This document shows, piece by piece, positions 1 to 6,417 of a stretch of 40,235 nt of DNA. Where the stretch lies: NCBI GenBank assembly GCA_023246955.1, contig JAHFHK010000005.1, forward strand, positions 1-40,235. The letters are read 5' to 3'. The position numbers and the translations under genes were made by a program. This DNA comes from Candidatus Uhrbacteria bacterium (GTDB taxonomy: Bacteria; Patescibacteriota; Patescibacteriia; JACQRZ01). Position 1 is the stretch's first letter. Each line of letters opens with the position of its first letter. The notes under the pieces were generated by a model that had not been told where the DNA came from, ran no database searches, and saw nothing but the letters and a program-made list of their open reading frames with translations.

Positions 1-1
1 T

Positions 2-586
2 TTTTCTGCGGTCATGCATTTGTGGCCGCTTTTTGTTTCCTATGGATTGAGTTTTGGGGTACTGACGAATTTTTGGGTTGCCCATCATTATATCGTTAAT
101 CTCTTTTCTAAGAATGTGAATAGACACGTTGTGTATCTTGATGTACTGTTTCTGATGTTTTTGTCACTCATCCCTTTTAGCTCGAGTATCATTGGTCGCT
201 ACAACTATCTTTCTACTGCAGTATTTTTTTATGGAGTGAATCTTCTTTGCATTTCTTTTGCGCTTCTTGCGTTGCATGAGTATATATTTTTTTCTCGCGC
301 TATACAGAATACTCCCTTCGCGAAGGACAATGCTCGTTTTGGTAAAATACGCATTTGGATGACCATTCTCTTTACGACGGCTGGCATTATGATAAGCTTC
401 GTGCATACTGGTCTCGCTGGTGTTCTTTATCTCATCCCTCTTGTCGTGGCGATGATTCCTGGTTCTATCTCTCGCTGTGATCGTTTAATCAATCATTATA
501 AAGCTTCATTCTATGGAAAACAGTCAACCGGCGTGCAAACCAATGTGCCAAGGCGTAAGTCTTATCGCCGCGTTTCTTCTTCTTAG
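2..586 (+). CDS. TMEM175/DUF1211-like potassium channel family membrane protein, 5'-partial
   Basis: The reading frame is open to the left edge, so the N-terminus (where the family's R-x3-FSD motif would lie) is outside the window. Visible are the family-like segment FWVAHHYIVNLF, then a hydrophobic helix with the pattern L-P-F-S-S-S-I-I-G-R-Y, and further helices, giving about five membrane segments in all. Known TMEM175 members are K+ (or proton) leak channels in membranes. The last 25 or so residues are basic and serine-rich and are encoded in the stretch that overlaps the start of the SIMPL gene in another frame, so the two genes are probably co-transcribed. The family call rests on the WxxHH and PF...Y patterns only; another DUF1211-type membrane protein is possible. 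Confidence 0.65.
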   Translation, partial: FSAVMHLWPLFVSYGLSFGVLTNFWVAHHYIVNLFSKNVNRHVVYLDVLFLMFLSLIPFSSSIIGRYNYLSTAVFFYGVNLLCISFALLALHEYIFFSRAIQNTPFAKDNARFGKIRIWMTILFTTAGIMISFVHTGLAGVLYLIPLVVAMIPGSISRCDRLINHYKASFYGKQSTGVQTNVPRRKSYRRVSSS

Positions 587-1280
587 TCTCGGTATTGGTG
601 GTGGACTCTGGACGCTCGGACAGGGTATTGAAGGGAGTAAGCTCTCTAAAACTATTACCTTGACGGGGTCTGCAAAGAAAAAGGTAGATTCCGATCTTGC
701 AAAGTGGACGGTGGGACTCAGTCGCCATGCTGCTCCCGCTGATGTTAAAGGTGCCTATGTTGCACTCAAAAATGATGGGGATGCGCTTCGTCAATATGCA
801 AAGAGCCGAGGGATTGACGACAAGGCAATCACGTTCTTACCTGCCTCCACCGATCCAGTCTATGAGCAACTCCCTAACTATGCTCAGTCACAGAAGATTA
901 CTGAATATATCGTAAGGCAAGAGGTTCACTTCGAGAGCGGCAATCTTGATGGTATAGAAAAACTTGCTAAAGAGGCAACGCAACTCATCGATAAAGGCAT
1001 TATTCTTGACTTTCAGCGCACCGAGTATTTTTATACGAAGCTTGATGATCTGCGCCCGGAGCTCTTTGCGGCCGCAACCAAGGATGCAAAGGTTCGTGCT
1101 GATGCGATCGCCGAAGGTACTGGCGTAAAGGTAGGTGACCTTCAGAGCGCGCGTACGGGGGTTATTCAGGTCTTGACCCCTAACTCTACTGACGTGTCTG
1201 ATTACGGCTCCTACGACCTCTCTACAAAAGAGAAAGAGATCACCGCAACGGTTAATGTAGCGTTTGCTTTAGGGAGATAG
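513..1280 (+). CDS. SIMPL (DUF541) domain protein, membrane anchored
   Basis: The 255-residue protein has one N-terminal hydrophobic segment (about residues 14-36, signal anchor or signal peptide) followed by a SIMPL/DUF541 domain. The domain shows the family's opening strand pattern TITLTGSAKKKVDSDLAKW, alternating beta strands and helices, and a late segment KDAKVRADAIAEGTGVKVGDL that matches the conserved helix before the final strands. SIMPL proteins are periplasmic or surface proteins of poorly defined, often oxidative-stress-related role. The start overlaps the upstream gene by 74 bases; a second in-frame ATG at 543 would cut the overlap to 44 bases and still leave the hydrophobic segment intact. 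No Shine-Dalgarno sequence is seen. A strong hairpin terminator follows. Confidence 0.85.
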   Translation: MENSQPACKPMCQGVSLIAAFLLLSLGIGGGLWTLGQGIEGSKLSKTITLTGSAKKKVDSDLAKWTVGLSRHAAPADVKGAYVALKNDGDALRQYAKSRGIDDKAITFLPASTDPVYEQLPNYAQSQKITEYIVRQEVHFESGNLDGIEKLAKEATQLIDKGIILDFQRTEYFYTKLDDLRPELFAAATKDAKVRADAIAEGTGVKVGDLQSARTGVIQVLTPNSTDVSDYGSYDLSTKEKEITATVNVAFALGR

Positions 1281-1302
1281 TAATCCATCCTATCTCTTGC
1301 AC

Positions 1303-1332
1303 AAAAACACCGCTTTTGAAGGCGGTGTTTTT
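1303..1332. terminator. Bidirectional rho-independent terminator
   Basis: A perfect 11-bp stem (AAAAACACCGC with GCGGTGTTTTT) encloses an 8-base loop. It has a T-run on both strands, so it can end the SIMPL transcript and also the convergent vanW-like transcript that stops at 1399. Confidence 0.9.
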
Positions 1333-1398
1333 GATTCTATGGCACAGCCACACGTTATACCAGGGTTATGTATCATGGTGTTCTGATTGTGGGGTGAT

Positions 1399-3279
1399 TT
1401 AGGGAACGAGAACGGGGATCGGTGTTGCATCAGTGAGTGTGGGGGATGCGAACTTTTGATCGATAGGAATAGGCTTTTGTGCGCCTACCAGGAACTGTGC
1501 TGGCCAATTCTTATAGATACTTTTGAATACCTGCTTTTTTTCTGTGCCATTGGGGTACTTGATCGTGTAGGTGGCAACTGCCGATCCTCCTCCGTGCGCT
1601 TTTTCAAGCTGCTTTGTTTCTCCTGGTTTTAGCGTAGGTGATTCTGCGTAGATAGGGTTTCCTGCGGGGGTTGTGCTGAGCGTTTTGGGTCCATCGACCA
1701 CCGAAATGCGTCCGTCGCCCGTTCCGTAGAGGTTGAATGTAATGCGATTGCCGTCGACTGACGACTGTACGAGAATATACCTCGGGGTATCGTTTACGAA
1801 TCTGAAGTCTGGGGCAGGGAAATATACTGTCGCGTCAAGACCTGGACCTATGCTTTTGCCATCGCCATCTTTTTCGTAGTAGGGAACGCGATATGAATGG
1901 TTCTGGCGTTGTGTTATAGGAAGTCCTGCGTTCATGACGGAGCGAAAGAGGGTGGTCGACACTTGGCATAGGCCTCCACCGTACTCGGGGAGGGTACGGG
2001 TGCCTTTGATGACGAGTTCTTGGAGGTATCCCCCTTTGGCATCGATAGAGCCGAGATTTTTGATCGTTGAAAACTCTTCGCCGGGTTTAATGAGGATACC
2101 ATGGAGATGGGTCGCCCCTGCTTTGATATTCACGCGTCTGTTAGAGGGGCTTCCTATGAAATTCGTTGTTGCGGTGCCGATTTTTTCTATAATACCAAAC
2201 TGCGCTACGACAGGATCGGTAGGAACGGGTTTGACGGAGTCAACTGCGATGGTGGCTCGAGGGAATGTGGGGGTTTTTTCTGTGCGAGATATGAGGGCTT
2301 GCAGTATCGAGGTTGCTGTTTTTTCTTTGCTGAGTGCAGTACCGTTCTGGGGAGGAGTAAAGTTTTTGACCGTAGTCCCCTCTACTTGCATTTTTGCTTC
2401 GAGAGGTGCGCGTGCGAATTCTTTTTCAAAACGAGCGAGATATTCTCCTGCCTTGTTTGTATCGATAGCGATAGTAAGTCTTTCTTTGTTAGGACTTGTC
2501 GTGATCCATGAGCCAAAGAGGGTGGGATCGATCACTTGGATCTTCTTGTTTGCGTCGAGCTCAAGAGGGCGTGCGAGCATCTGTTCAACGATATGAAGGG
2601 TCTTGTCTGCTTCTAGGCGGCTTACGGTGGGTTGTGTCGCAACACGACTGAGACGGGGTGTCTCTGTTTTCATCTCGAGGAGTGCAGTTCTGATGATAGG
2701 TATGGCCGCTCCTTCGTCTATTTTTTTCCCAGAGGTAGTGTCGGTGTGAAGGGTTGCTTTGCCTTTCTCGACAGTAATACGTAGGTCTTTTATGGGGTCT
2801 TGTGAGTCATTTGCGAGATGACTTATGCTCGCTGCGAGTTGGGTATCGTTTATGGTTATCGCGAGAGGGATGGTGACTGGAGTCATGAATGCGGTGATCT
2901 GTGTTTGAAAATTGCTGAATGCATCCCCTTTTGGTCGGGCGAGATATGCTGCTTCCAGGGCTCCGGTGATATCAAACATAATACCGGTGTCTGCTGGTTT
3001 TAGCGTAAAAACGCGCTCATCGATAGGGACTACAATGGGGCTCTGTGCATAAGCGATGGTGCGGGCAGTGACCAGCTCTCGTGCTCGCGCCATTGTTGCG
3101 TTGCTCACATCTATATCATAAATCAAAACTCCCGGCCCTATCGTGTCGGTTTGTGAAGAGGTATCTATCGTGAAAGCAACCGCCGTGAGAGTGGACGCGA
3201 CAAGACAGATGCCAAGGATGCCACCGCCTATGAGATACCACTGTTTTGGGGAGATTTTTTTATGGAGAAGTGTTTTCAT
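1399..3279 (-). CDS. VanW family envelope protein with peptidoglycan-binding-4 and G5-like domains
   Basis: The product (626 residues from the chosen start) has a cytoplasmic tail and a transmembrane segment near residues 12-35. Two tandem PG_binding_4-like modules follow, then a VanW domain around residues 380-510 with the signature GGGLCQVSTTLF and the NHSYRVPYY segment. A C-terminal G5-like module carries LKPGETKQLEKAHGGGS and ends in a VG motif. VanW proteins of this architecture are anchored outside the membrane and are thought to contact peptidoglycan; the biochemical role is unknown. The ORF track starts at 3327, but a good promoter (TTGCAA-17-TACACT) lies between 3307 and 3335. Its transcript would begin near 3300, downstream of that ATG, so the ATG at 3279 is the better start. 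It is transcribed alone, towards the shared terminator. Confidence 0.9.
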   Translation of the reverse strand: MKTLLHKKISPKQWYLIGGGILGICLVASTLTAVAFTIDTSSQTDTIGPGVLIYDIDVSNATMARARELVTARTIAYAQSPIVVPIDERVFTLKPADTGIMFDITGALEAAYLARPKGDAFSNFQTQITAFMTPVTIPLAITINDTQLAASISHLANDSQDPIKDLRITVEKGKATLHTDTTSGKKIDEGAAIPIIRTALLEMKTETPRLSRVATQPTVSRLEADKTLHIVEQMLARPLELDANKKIQVIDPTLFGSWITTSPNKERLTIAIDTNKAGEYLARFEKEFARAPLEAKMQVEGTTVKNFTPPQNGTALSKEKTATSILQALISRTEKTPTFPRATIAVDSVKPVPTDPVVAQFGIIEKIGTATTNFIGSPSNRRVNIKAGATHLHGILIKPGEEFSTIKNLGSIDAKGGYLQELVIKGTRTLPEYGGGLCQVSTTLFRSVMNAGLPITQRQNHSYRVPYYEKDGDGKSIGPGLDATVYFPAPDFRFVNDTPRYILVQSSVDGNRITFNLYGTGDGRISVVDGPKTLSTTPAGNPIYAESPTLKPGETKQLEKAHGGGSAVATYTIKYPNGTEKKQVFKSIYKNWPAQFLVGAQKPIPIDQKFASPTLTDATPIPVLVP

Positions 3280-3306
3280 GGTCAAAATATGACTTATACT
3301 CCCCCC

Positions 3307-3335
3307 AGTGTAGCCATTTTTGTTCATTATTGCAA
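3307..3335 (-). promoter_or_regulatory. Sigma-70 promoter of the vanW-like gene
   Basis: On the minus strand TTGCAA (3330-3335) and TACACT (3307-3312) are separated by exactly 17 bases. The predicted start of transcription is 20-25 bases upstream of ATG 3279, and the longer ORF start at 3327 falls inside the promoter spacer. Confidence 0.65.
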
Positions 3336-3360
3336 GGCAAAAAGGGGAATTGAGGGGGAT

Positions 3361-3389
3361 TTGTCTTGAAAAAAGAAAAGTGCTATGGT
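3361..3389 (+). promoter_or_regulatory. Probable sigma-70 promoter of the redox gene cluster
   Basis: TTGTCT and TATGGT are spaced 17 bases apart, divergent from the vanW promoter. A second TATAAT (3409-3414) close to the start codon could act as an alternative -10 element. Confidence 0.5.
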
Positions 3390-3428
3390 GGGAGGGCTGT
3401 TTTTTGTTTATAATTTATATTTCCTGGT

Positions 3429-3668
3429 ATGAAAACCGTTACTATTTTCAGTACCCCAACCTGCGTCTACTGTAAGATGGCAAAAGAGTTCTTTCACAAG
3501 CACAATGTTGAATTCATCGAGAAGAACGTCGCTGAAGACCTTGAGGCGCAGCAGGACATGATTTCTCGCTCAGGTCAGATGGGTGTTCCGGTGATTGATA
3601 TTGACGGAGAGCTGATTATTGGGTTCGATAAGCCGAAGGTCATGGAGCTCCTCGAAATTGCTGAATAA
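3429..3668 (+). CDS. Glutaredoxin-like protein, YruB family
   Basis: This 79-residue thioredoxin-fold protein carries the redox motif C-V-Y-C at residues 12-15 after a first beta strand (TVTIFSTPT). It has the cis-proline motif GVPVIDIDG and the C-terminal IIGFDKPKV pattern typical of the YruB-type glutaredoxin-like family (TIGR02196-like). Such proteins shuttle electrons from thioredoxin reductase to dithiol substrates. It lies just upstream of a cysteine-rich mini-gene and a thioredoxin reductase gene, and within 3 kb of nrdAB, so it is a plausible electron donor for ribonucleotide reductase (inference). There is no Shine-Dalgarno sequence; the start is preceded by an AT-rich box TAATTTATAT eight bases upstream. 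Confidence 0.9.
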   Translation: MKTVTIFSTPTCVYCKMAKEFFHKHNVEFIEKNVAEDLEAQQDMISRSGQMGVPVIDIDGELIIGFDKPKVMELLEIAE

Positions 3669-3697
3669 CGATATTTAATTTATATAATCTCTTTTAT

Positions 3698-3850
3698 ATG
3701 TCTGAAGAAATGATGCATGCTTGCAAGGAAGAGGAAGCATGCTGTAAAGAAGGTGGGTGTGATTGTAAGGATATGGCGGAAAAAGATGGTGGATGTGATT
3801 GTTGCAAGGAGGAAGGGTGCGGGTCTTGCGATTCAGCTCCACAAGCGTAG
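3698..3850 (+). CDS. Cysteine-rich 50-residue mini-protein, possible metal-binding
   Basis: This ORF is too short for the supplied track. It starts at ATG 3698 and ends at TAG 3850. The product has ten cysteines in 50 residues, arranged as CC, CDC, CDCC and CGSC, separated by Glu/Lys/Gly/Asp-rich spacers. It has no hydrophobic segment, so it is probably cytosolic. The density of Cys pairs resembles metallothionein-like or metal-storage peptides, but I do not recognise a named family. It lies 29 bases after the glutaredoxin stop and is followed by a hairpin, then by trxB. The same TAATTTATAT box precedes it as precedes the glutaredoxin gene, which supports it being real. A role in metal or thiol buffering is inference. 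Confidence 0.7.
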   Translation: MSEEMMHACKEEEACCKEGGCDCKDMAEKDGGCDCCKEEGCGSCDSAPQA

Positions 3851-3857
3851 TTTTCTG

Positions 3858-3882
3858 GAAGATCTCTCATAAGGAGATCTTC
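3858..3882 (+). terminator. Hairpin, likely weak terminator or attenuator
   Basis: A perfect 9-bp stem GAAGATCTC/GAGATCTTC with a 7-base loop is followed by only three T residues. It could partly separate the cysteine-rich gene from trxB. Confidence 0.55.
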
Positions 3883-3913
3883 TTTGATTATATTGTTTTG
3901 AATTTCATTTTTT

Positions 3914-4885
3914 ATGGAAACGAACTCAATGTTTGATTGTATTGCTATAGGTACAGGTGCTGCCGGGCTTTCTGCAGCTATCTATGGTGGTCGGTATCGT
4001 ATGAGCATGCTCGTCATCGGCGAGAACTTTGGTGGATATACCTCCATTGCGGGCGAGATTGAGAACTATCCTGGATTCTCTTCCGTTGATGGCTATGAGC
4101 TCATGAAGCGGATGAAGGAGCAGGCGGAGGGGGTGGGTGCTACGATCGTCGATGGACGAGTAACTTCTATTGCCCGTGATGAGGGAGGGTGTTTTCGTGT
4201 GATGGTGGGCGAGAAGGAGTATTTTGGACGAACGGTGGTCTTTGGCACAGGAAGCAAACGGCGCCAGCTAGGGTTGCCTAATGAGAATGAACTCACTTCC
4301 AAGGGGGTACATTATTGCATGACCTGTGATGCGCCGGTGTATCGCGACAAGGTGGTGGCGGTCGTCGGCGGTGGGGATGCATCCGTAAAAGGCACCTTGA
4401 TTGCGGCAGAATATGCGAAGAAGATCTACTTCATCGTCAGGAGTGACAAGTTGCGTGCAGAGCCAATTAACCAGGATGCGTTGATGAAGCTGGGTGACAA
4501 AGTGGAGATATTGTATGAGACGAACGTCACCGCACTCATCGGTGAAAAGAGGCTAGAGAAGATTACTCTTTCAAAACCCTACAACGGCTTGACGGAGATG
4601 ACCCTTGATGGGCTGTTTATTGAGATTGGTGCAACGCCTGTTACGGATCTCATCACGTCTCTGGGTATCGCACTCGATGCGCAGGGGTACGTGATCGTTG
4701 ATCCTATGATGCACACGAACGTTGAGGGAGGGTACGCCGCGGGGGATATCATGAATCTTTTTGGGCACTTTAAGCAGGATATCACCGCAGCTGCAACGGG
4801 AGCGTTAGCTGCTACGTCGGCCTATGAGTACGTGAAATCTCACGGGGAGCTGTGTGTGCGTCATGCACGATCGAACGGGGCATAG
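3914..4885 (+). CDS. trxB: Thioredoxin reductase (FAD-dependent, low-molecular-weight type)
   Basis: The 323-residue protein has the usual length and domain order. An N-terminal FAD-binding GTGAAG motif is at residues 13-18. The redox-active pair CMTC is at 135-138 within the inserted NADPH-binding domain, whose nucleotide loop reads GGGDAS. The second FAD motif AAGDIMNLFG lies near the C-terminus. It would pass electrons from a pyridine nucleotide to thioredoxin or glutaredoxin-like partners such as the upstream YruB-type protein. One oddity is the NADPH-phosphate motif: most relatives have HRRD...R, here the segment is VRSDKLR, so one of the usual arginines is serine (177). The start could also be the ATG at 3929 (Met6). 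There is no Shine-Dalgarno sequence. Confidence 0.92.
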   Translation: METNSMFDCIAIGTGAAGLSAAIYGGRYRMSMLVIGENFGGYTSIAGEIENYPGFSSVDGYELMKRMKEQAEGVGATIVDGRVTSIARDEGGCFRVMVGEKEYFGRTVVFGTGSKRRQLGLPNENELTSKGVHYCMTCDAPVYRDKVVAVVGGGDASVKGTLIAAEYAKKIYFIVRSDKLRAEPINQDALMKLGDKVEILYETNVTALIGEKRLEKITLSKPYNGLTEMTLDGLFIEIGATPVTDLITSLGIALDAQGYVIVDPMMHTNVEGGYAAGDIMNLFGHFKQDITAAATGALAATSAYEYVKSHGELCVRHARSNGA

Positions 4886-4909
4886 AGATTAATTTATATC
4901 TTTGACTAT

Positions 4910-5332
4910 ATGATCATGGAAAGGAAATATCCTCTTTCTGAGGAGCAAAAAGCCGCAGACAAAATACAAATTCAAGAAAGACTGCAGGAGACAAAAGGTT
5001 GGCTCGATGCCATGCTGTCCGAAAGAGGTATCCAAGAGGTGGCAACTTTTGATGCACTTGAACTTACTGACGATGAGAAGAGGGATCTTGATACTACAAA
5101 AGGGGTTCTTCACTATGATCCCGAGGAGGATCAGGGCATATATCCGCACTATATGTTTTATCGCAAAGACGATGGAGATTCTCTTCCTTCGGTGCGAATG
5201 ATCGTTTATATTTCCGGAGTGAAACAAAGTCTTATGGCGGCGGATATATTTTCAAAAAAATTTGGGCATCAGATGGGTAATGATTGGAGCCAGGAGGAAT
5301 TCAGGGGGTTAATAAAGAACATAGTTATATGA
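4910..5332 (+). CDS. Hypothetical protein, 140 residues
   Basis: I do not recognise this soluble, charged protein. The N-terminal half is predicted helical (Glu/Lys/Gln-rich), followed by an acidic, aromatic stretch (DPEEDQGIYPHYMFY) and a short hydrophobic strand (SVRMIVYISGV). It has no cysteine and no membrane segment. It follows trxB by 24 bases and shares with the glutaredoxin and cysteine-rich genes the box TAATTTATAT, ten bases before the ATG, so it may belong to the same expression unit. A second in-frame ATG lies at 4916. Confidence 0.65.
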   Translation: MIMERKYPLSEEQKAADKIQIQERLQETKGWLDAMLSERGIQEVATFDALELTDDEKRDLDTTKGVLHYDPEEDQGIYPHYMFYRKDDGDSLPSVRMIVYISGVKQSLMAADIFSKKFGHQMGNDWSQEEFRGLIKNIVI

Positions 5333-5403
5333 TAGTGCTCTATACTTGGGTATAGAAACCTTGATTTGTGAGTGGTTTTGGCACATCTCACTTCTTGATT
5401 TTT

Positions 5404-5432
5404 TTGCCTTCATTTTCACTCTGTGCCACAAT
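5404..5432 (+). promoter_or_regulatory. Possible promoter of the small zinc-ribbon gene
   Basis: TTGCCT and CACAAT are spaced by 17 bases. Transcription would begin near 5439, in line with a start at ATG 5464 and not at the GTG 5368 of the ORF track. Confidence 0.35.
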
Positions 5433-5463
5433 GGGCGGAGTACTTTTTAAGGAGATGACTATC

Positions 5464-5682
5464 ATGGGAGTTAGCCCTGGTACGTTCTGTCGTTTGTGCA
5501 ATTGTCTTTCTCATCGAGCCGCGGAGATATGTGAACGTTGCATTATGCAGCATCGTATTCCGAGGCGGTTTGAGGATGATTACGATGGTTGGTGTGCGCT
5601 GTCTCCCGAGGAGCAGAATCGGCTTTTGCGCCCCCTGAAATGGGAGCCCCAGCTTTCTTCTCGTATGGAGGCAAAACAATGA
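5464..5682 (+). CDS. Small double-CxxC (zinc-ribbon-like) protein
   Basis: The ORF track begins at GTG 5368, but an AAGGAG Shine-Dalgarno sequence (5449-5454) nine bases before ATG 5464 decides the start and gives 72 residues. The protein has C-R-L-C-N-C near residue 8 and C-E-R-C near residue 25, a spacing that can bind one zinc ion, followed by an Arg/Glu/Asp-rich tail with WCALSPEEQNRLLRP. No known family is recognised. It is one of the few genes in the window with a real Shine-Dalgarno sequence. A bidirectional hairpin follows directly. Confidence 0.6.
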   Translation: MGVSPGTFCRLCNCLSHRAAEICERCIMQHRIPRRFEDDYDGWCALSPEEQNRLLRPLKWEPQLSSRMEAKQ

Positions 5683-5714
5683 AAATCCGGGTGAATAATA
5701 TCACTCGGTTTTTT
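5682..5714. terminator. Bidirectional hairpin terminator between convergent genes
   Basis: CCGGGTGA pairs with TCACTCGG (one G-U pair) around a 6-base loop, with A-run and T-run flanks. It overlaps the stop codon of the minus-strand FMN reductase gene at 5713. Confidence 0.8.
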
Positions 5715-6261
5715 ATTTCCTCATTTTCTCTGCAAACGCTATGGTTGTGACGATGAGGGTTTCAAGGAACTCATGGGTTTTGGGATCGGTGAATGCTCCT
5801 TCGGGGGTGAAGGCGGTGTCGCCCATGCCGATGAGGACTTCGGGTTTTGGGAGGACGAGGACGTTGAGGGCGAGGAGGACTTCGCGGAGATGTGCTTGTC
5901 CGCGCACGGTGGCGAATTTTCCGTTCGAAACCCCGAAGATGCAGGCTACCTTTCTTGCGAGGGGGTTCTCGCCACGAGAGAGCCAATCAAGGGCGTTTTT
6001 GAGCACGCCAGAGATGGAGTGGTTGTATTCAGGGGAGGCGATCATGACGAGGTCTGCGGTTGCGATGAGTGTTGCGAGTTGGGTGACTGATTCGGGCATG
6101 CCCTGATCTTCGATATCACCGTTATATAAGGGGAGTGATCCGATATCTCCGTCGGTGATAGATGACGCACCGTGCTGTGTGGCGATTGCTTTTGCGATGG
6201 CGAGGGCTTTTTTGTTGAATGAGCCGGAGCGAAGACTTCCGCAGAGGGTTACTACATGCAT
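5713..6261 (-). CDS. NADPH-dependent FMN reductase (flavodoxin fold)
   Basis: The 182-residue protein shows the family's phosphate-binding loop GSLRSGSFNKKAL at residues 8-20. It also has the flavin-binding motif SPEYNHSISGVLKNALDW, followed by the SR and GKF...RGQAHLR segments. Members reduce FMN, quinones or azo compounds with NAD(P)H and often protect against oxidative stress. Length and domain are complete. It stands alone on the minus strand, divergent from nrdA and convergent with the zinc-ribbon gene. No clear promoter or Shine-Dalgarno sequence was found before ATG 6261. Confidence 0.9.
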   Translation of the reverse strand: MHVVTLCGSLRSGSFNKKALAIAKAIATQHGASSITDGDIGSLPLYNGDIEDQGMPESVTQLATLIATADLVMIASPEYNHSISGVLKNALDWLSRGENPLARKVACIFGVSNGKFATVRGQAHLREVLLALNVLVLPKPEVLIGMGDTAFTPEGAFTDPKTHEFLETLIVTTIAFAEKMRK

Positions 6262-6354
6262 ATGGGTGAGTATTAGTGATAGGTGTGGATAAGGGGAATT
6301 GTTCTGAGTGGTGGTGTCTTACGGGTGAAGCATTTACTCGGGATAGGTACCACT

Positions 6355-6384
6355 TTGACGGTTGCTGCTTTGAGCCTATACAAT
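6355..6384 (+). promoter_or_regulatory. Sigma-70 promoter of nrdAB
   Basis: TTGACG (6355-6360) and TACAAT (6379-6384) are 18 bases apart. The predicted transcript starts near 6391, 27 bases before ATG 6418, and rules out the ORF-track start at 6283. Confidence 0.7.
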
Positions 6385-6412
6385 GGTAGCACCCTAAATC
6401 ACGAACTACCAT
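6383..6412 (+). promoter_or_regulatory. Inverted repeat over the nrdA start of transcription, possible operator
   Basis: ATGGTAG (6383-6389) and CTACCAT (6406-6412) form a perfect 7-bp inverted repeat with centres 23 bases apart, about two helical turns. The left arm overlaps the -10 region. It does not look like a canonical NrdR box. Confidence 0.4.
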
Positions 6413-6417
6413 GCGGT

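Noticed and set aside
3280-3327. N-terminal extension of the vanW-like protein
   Set aside because: The likely promoter with 17-base spacing overlaps it; transcription would start downstream of that ATG.
6283-6417. N-terminal extension of nrdA in the ORF track
   Set aside because: The TTGACG-18-TACAAT promoter lies inside this stretch and the ATP-cone begins right after ATG 6418.
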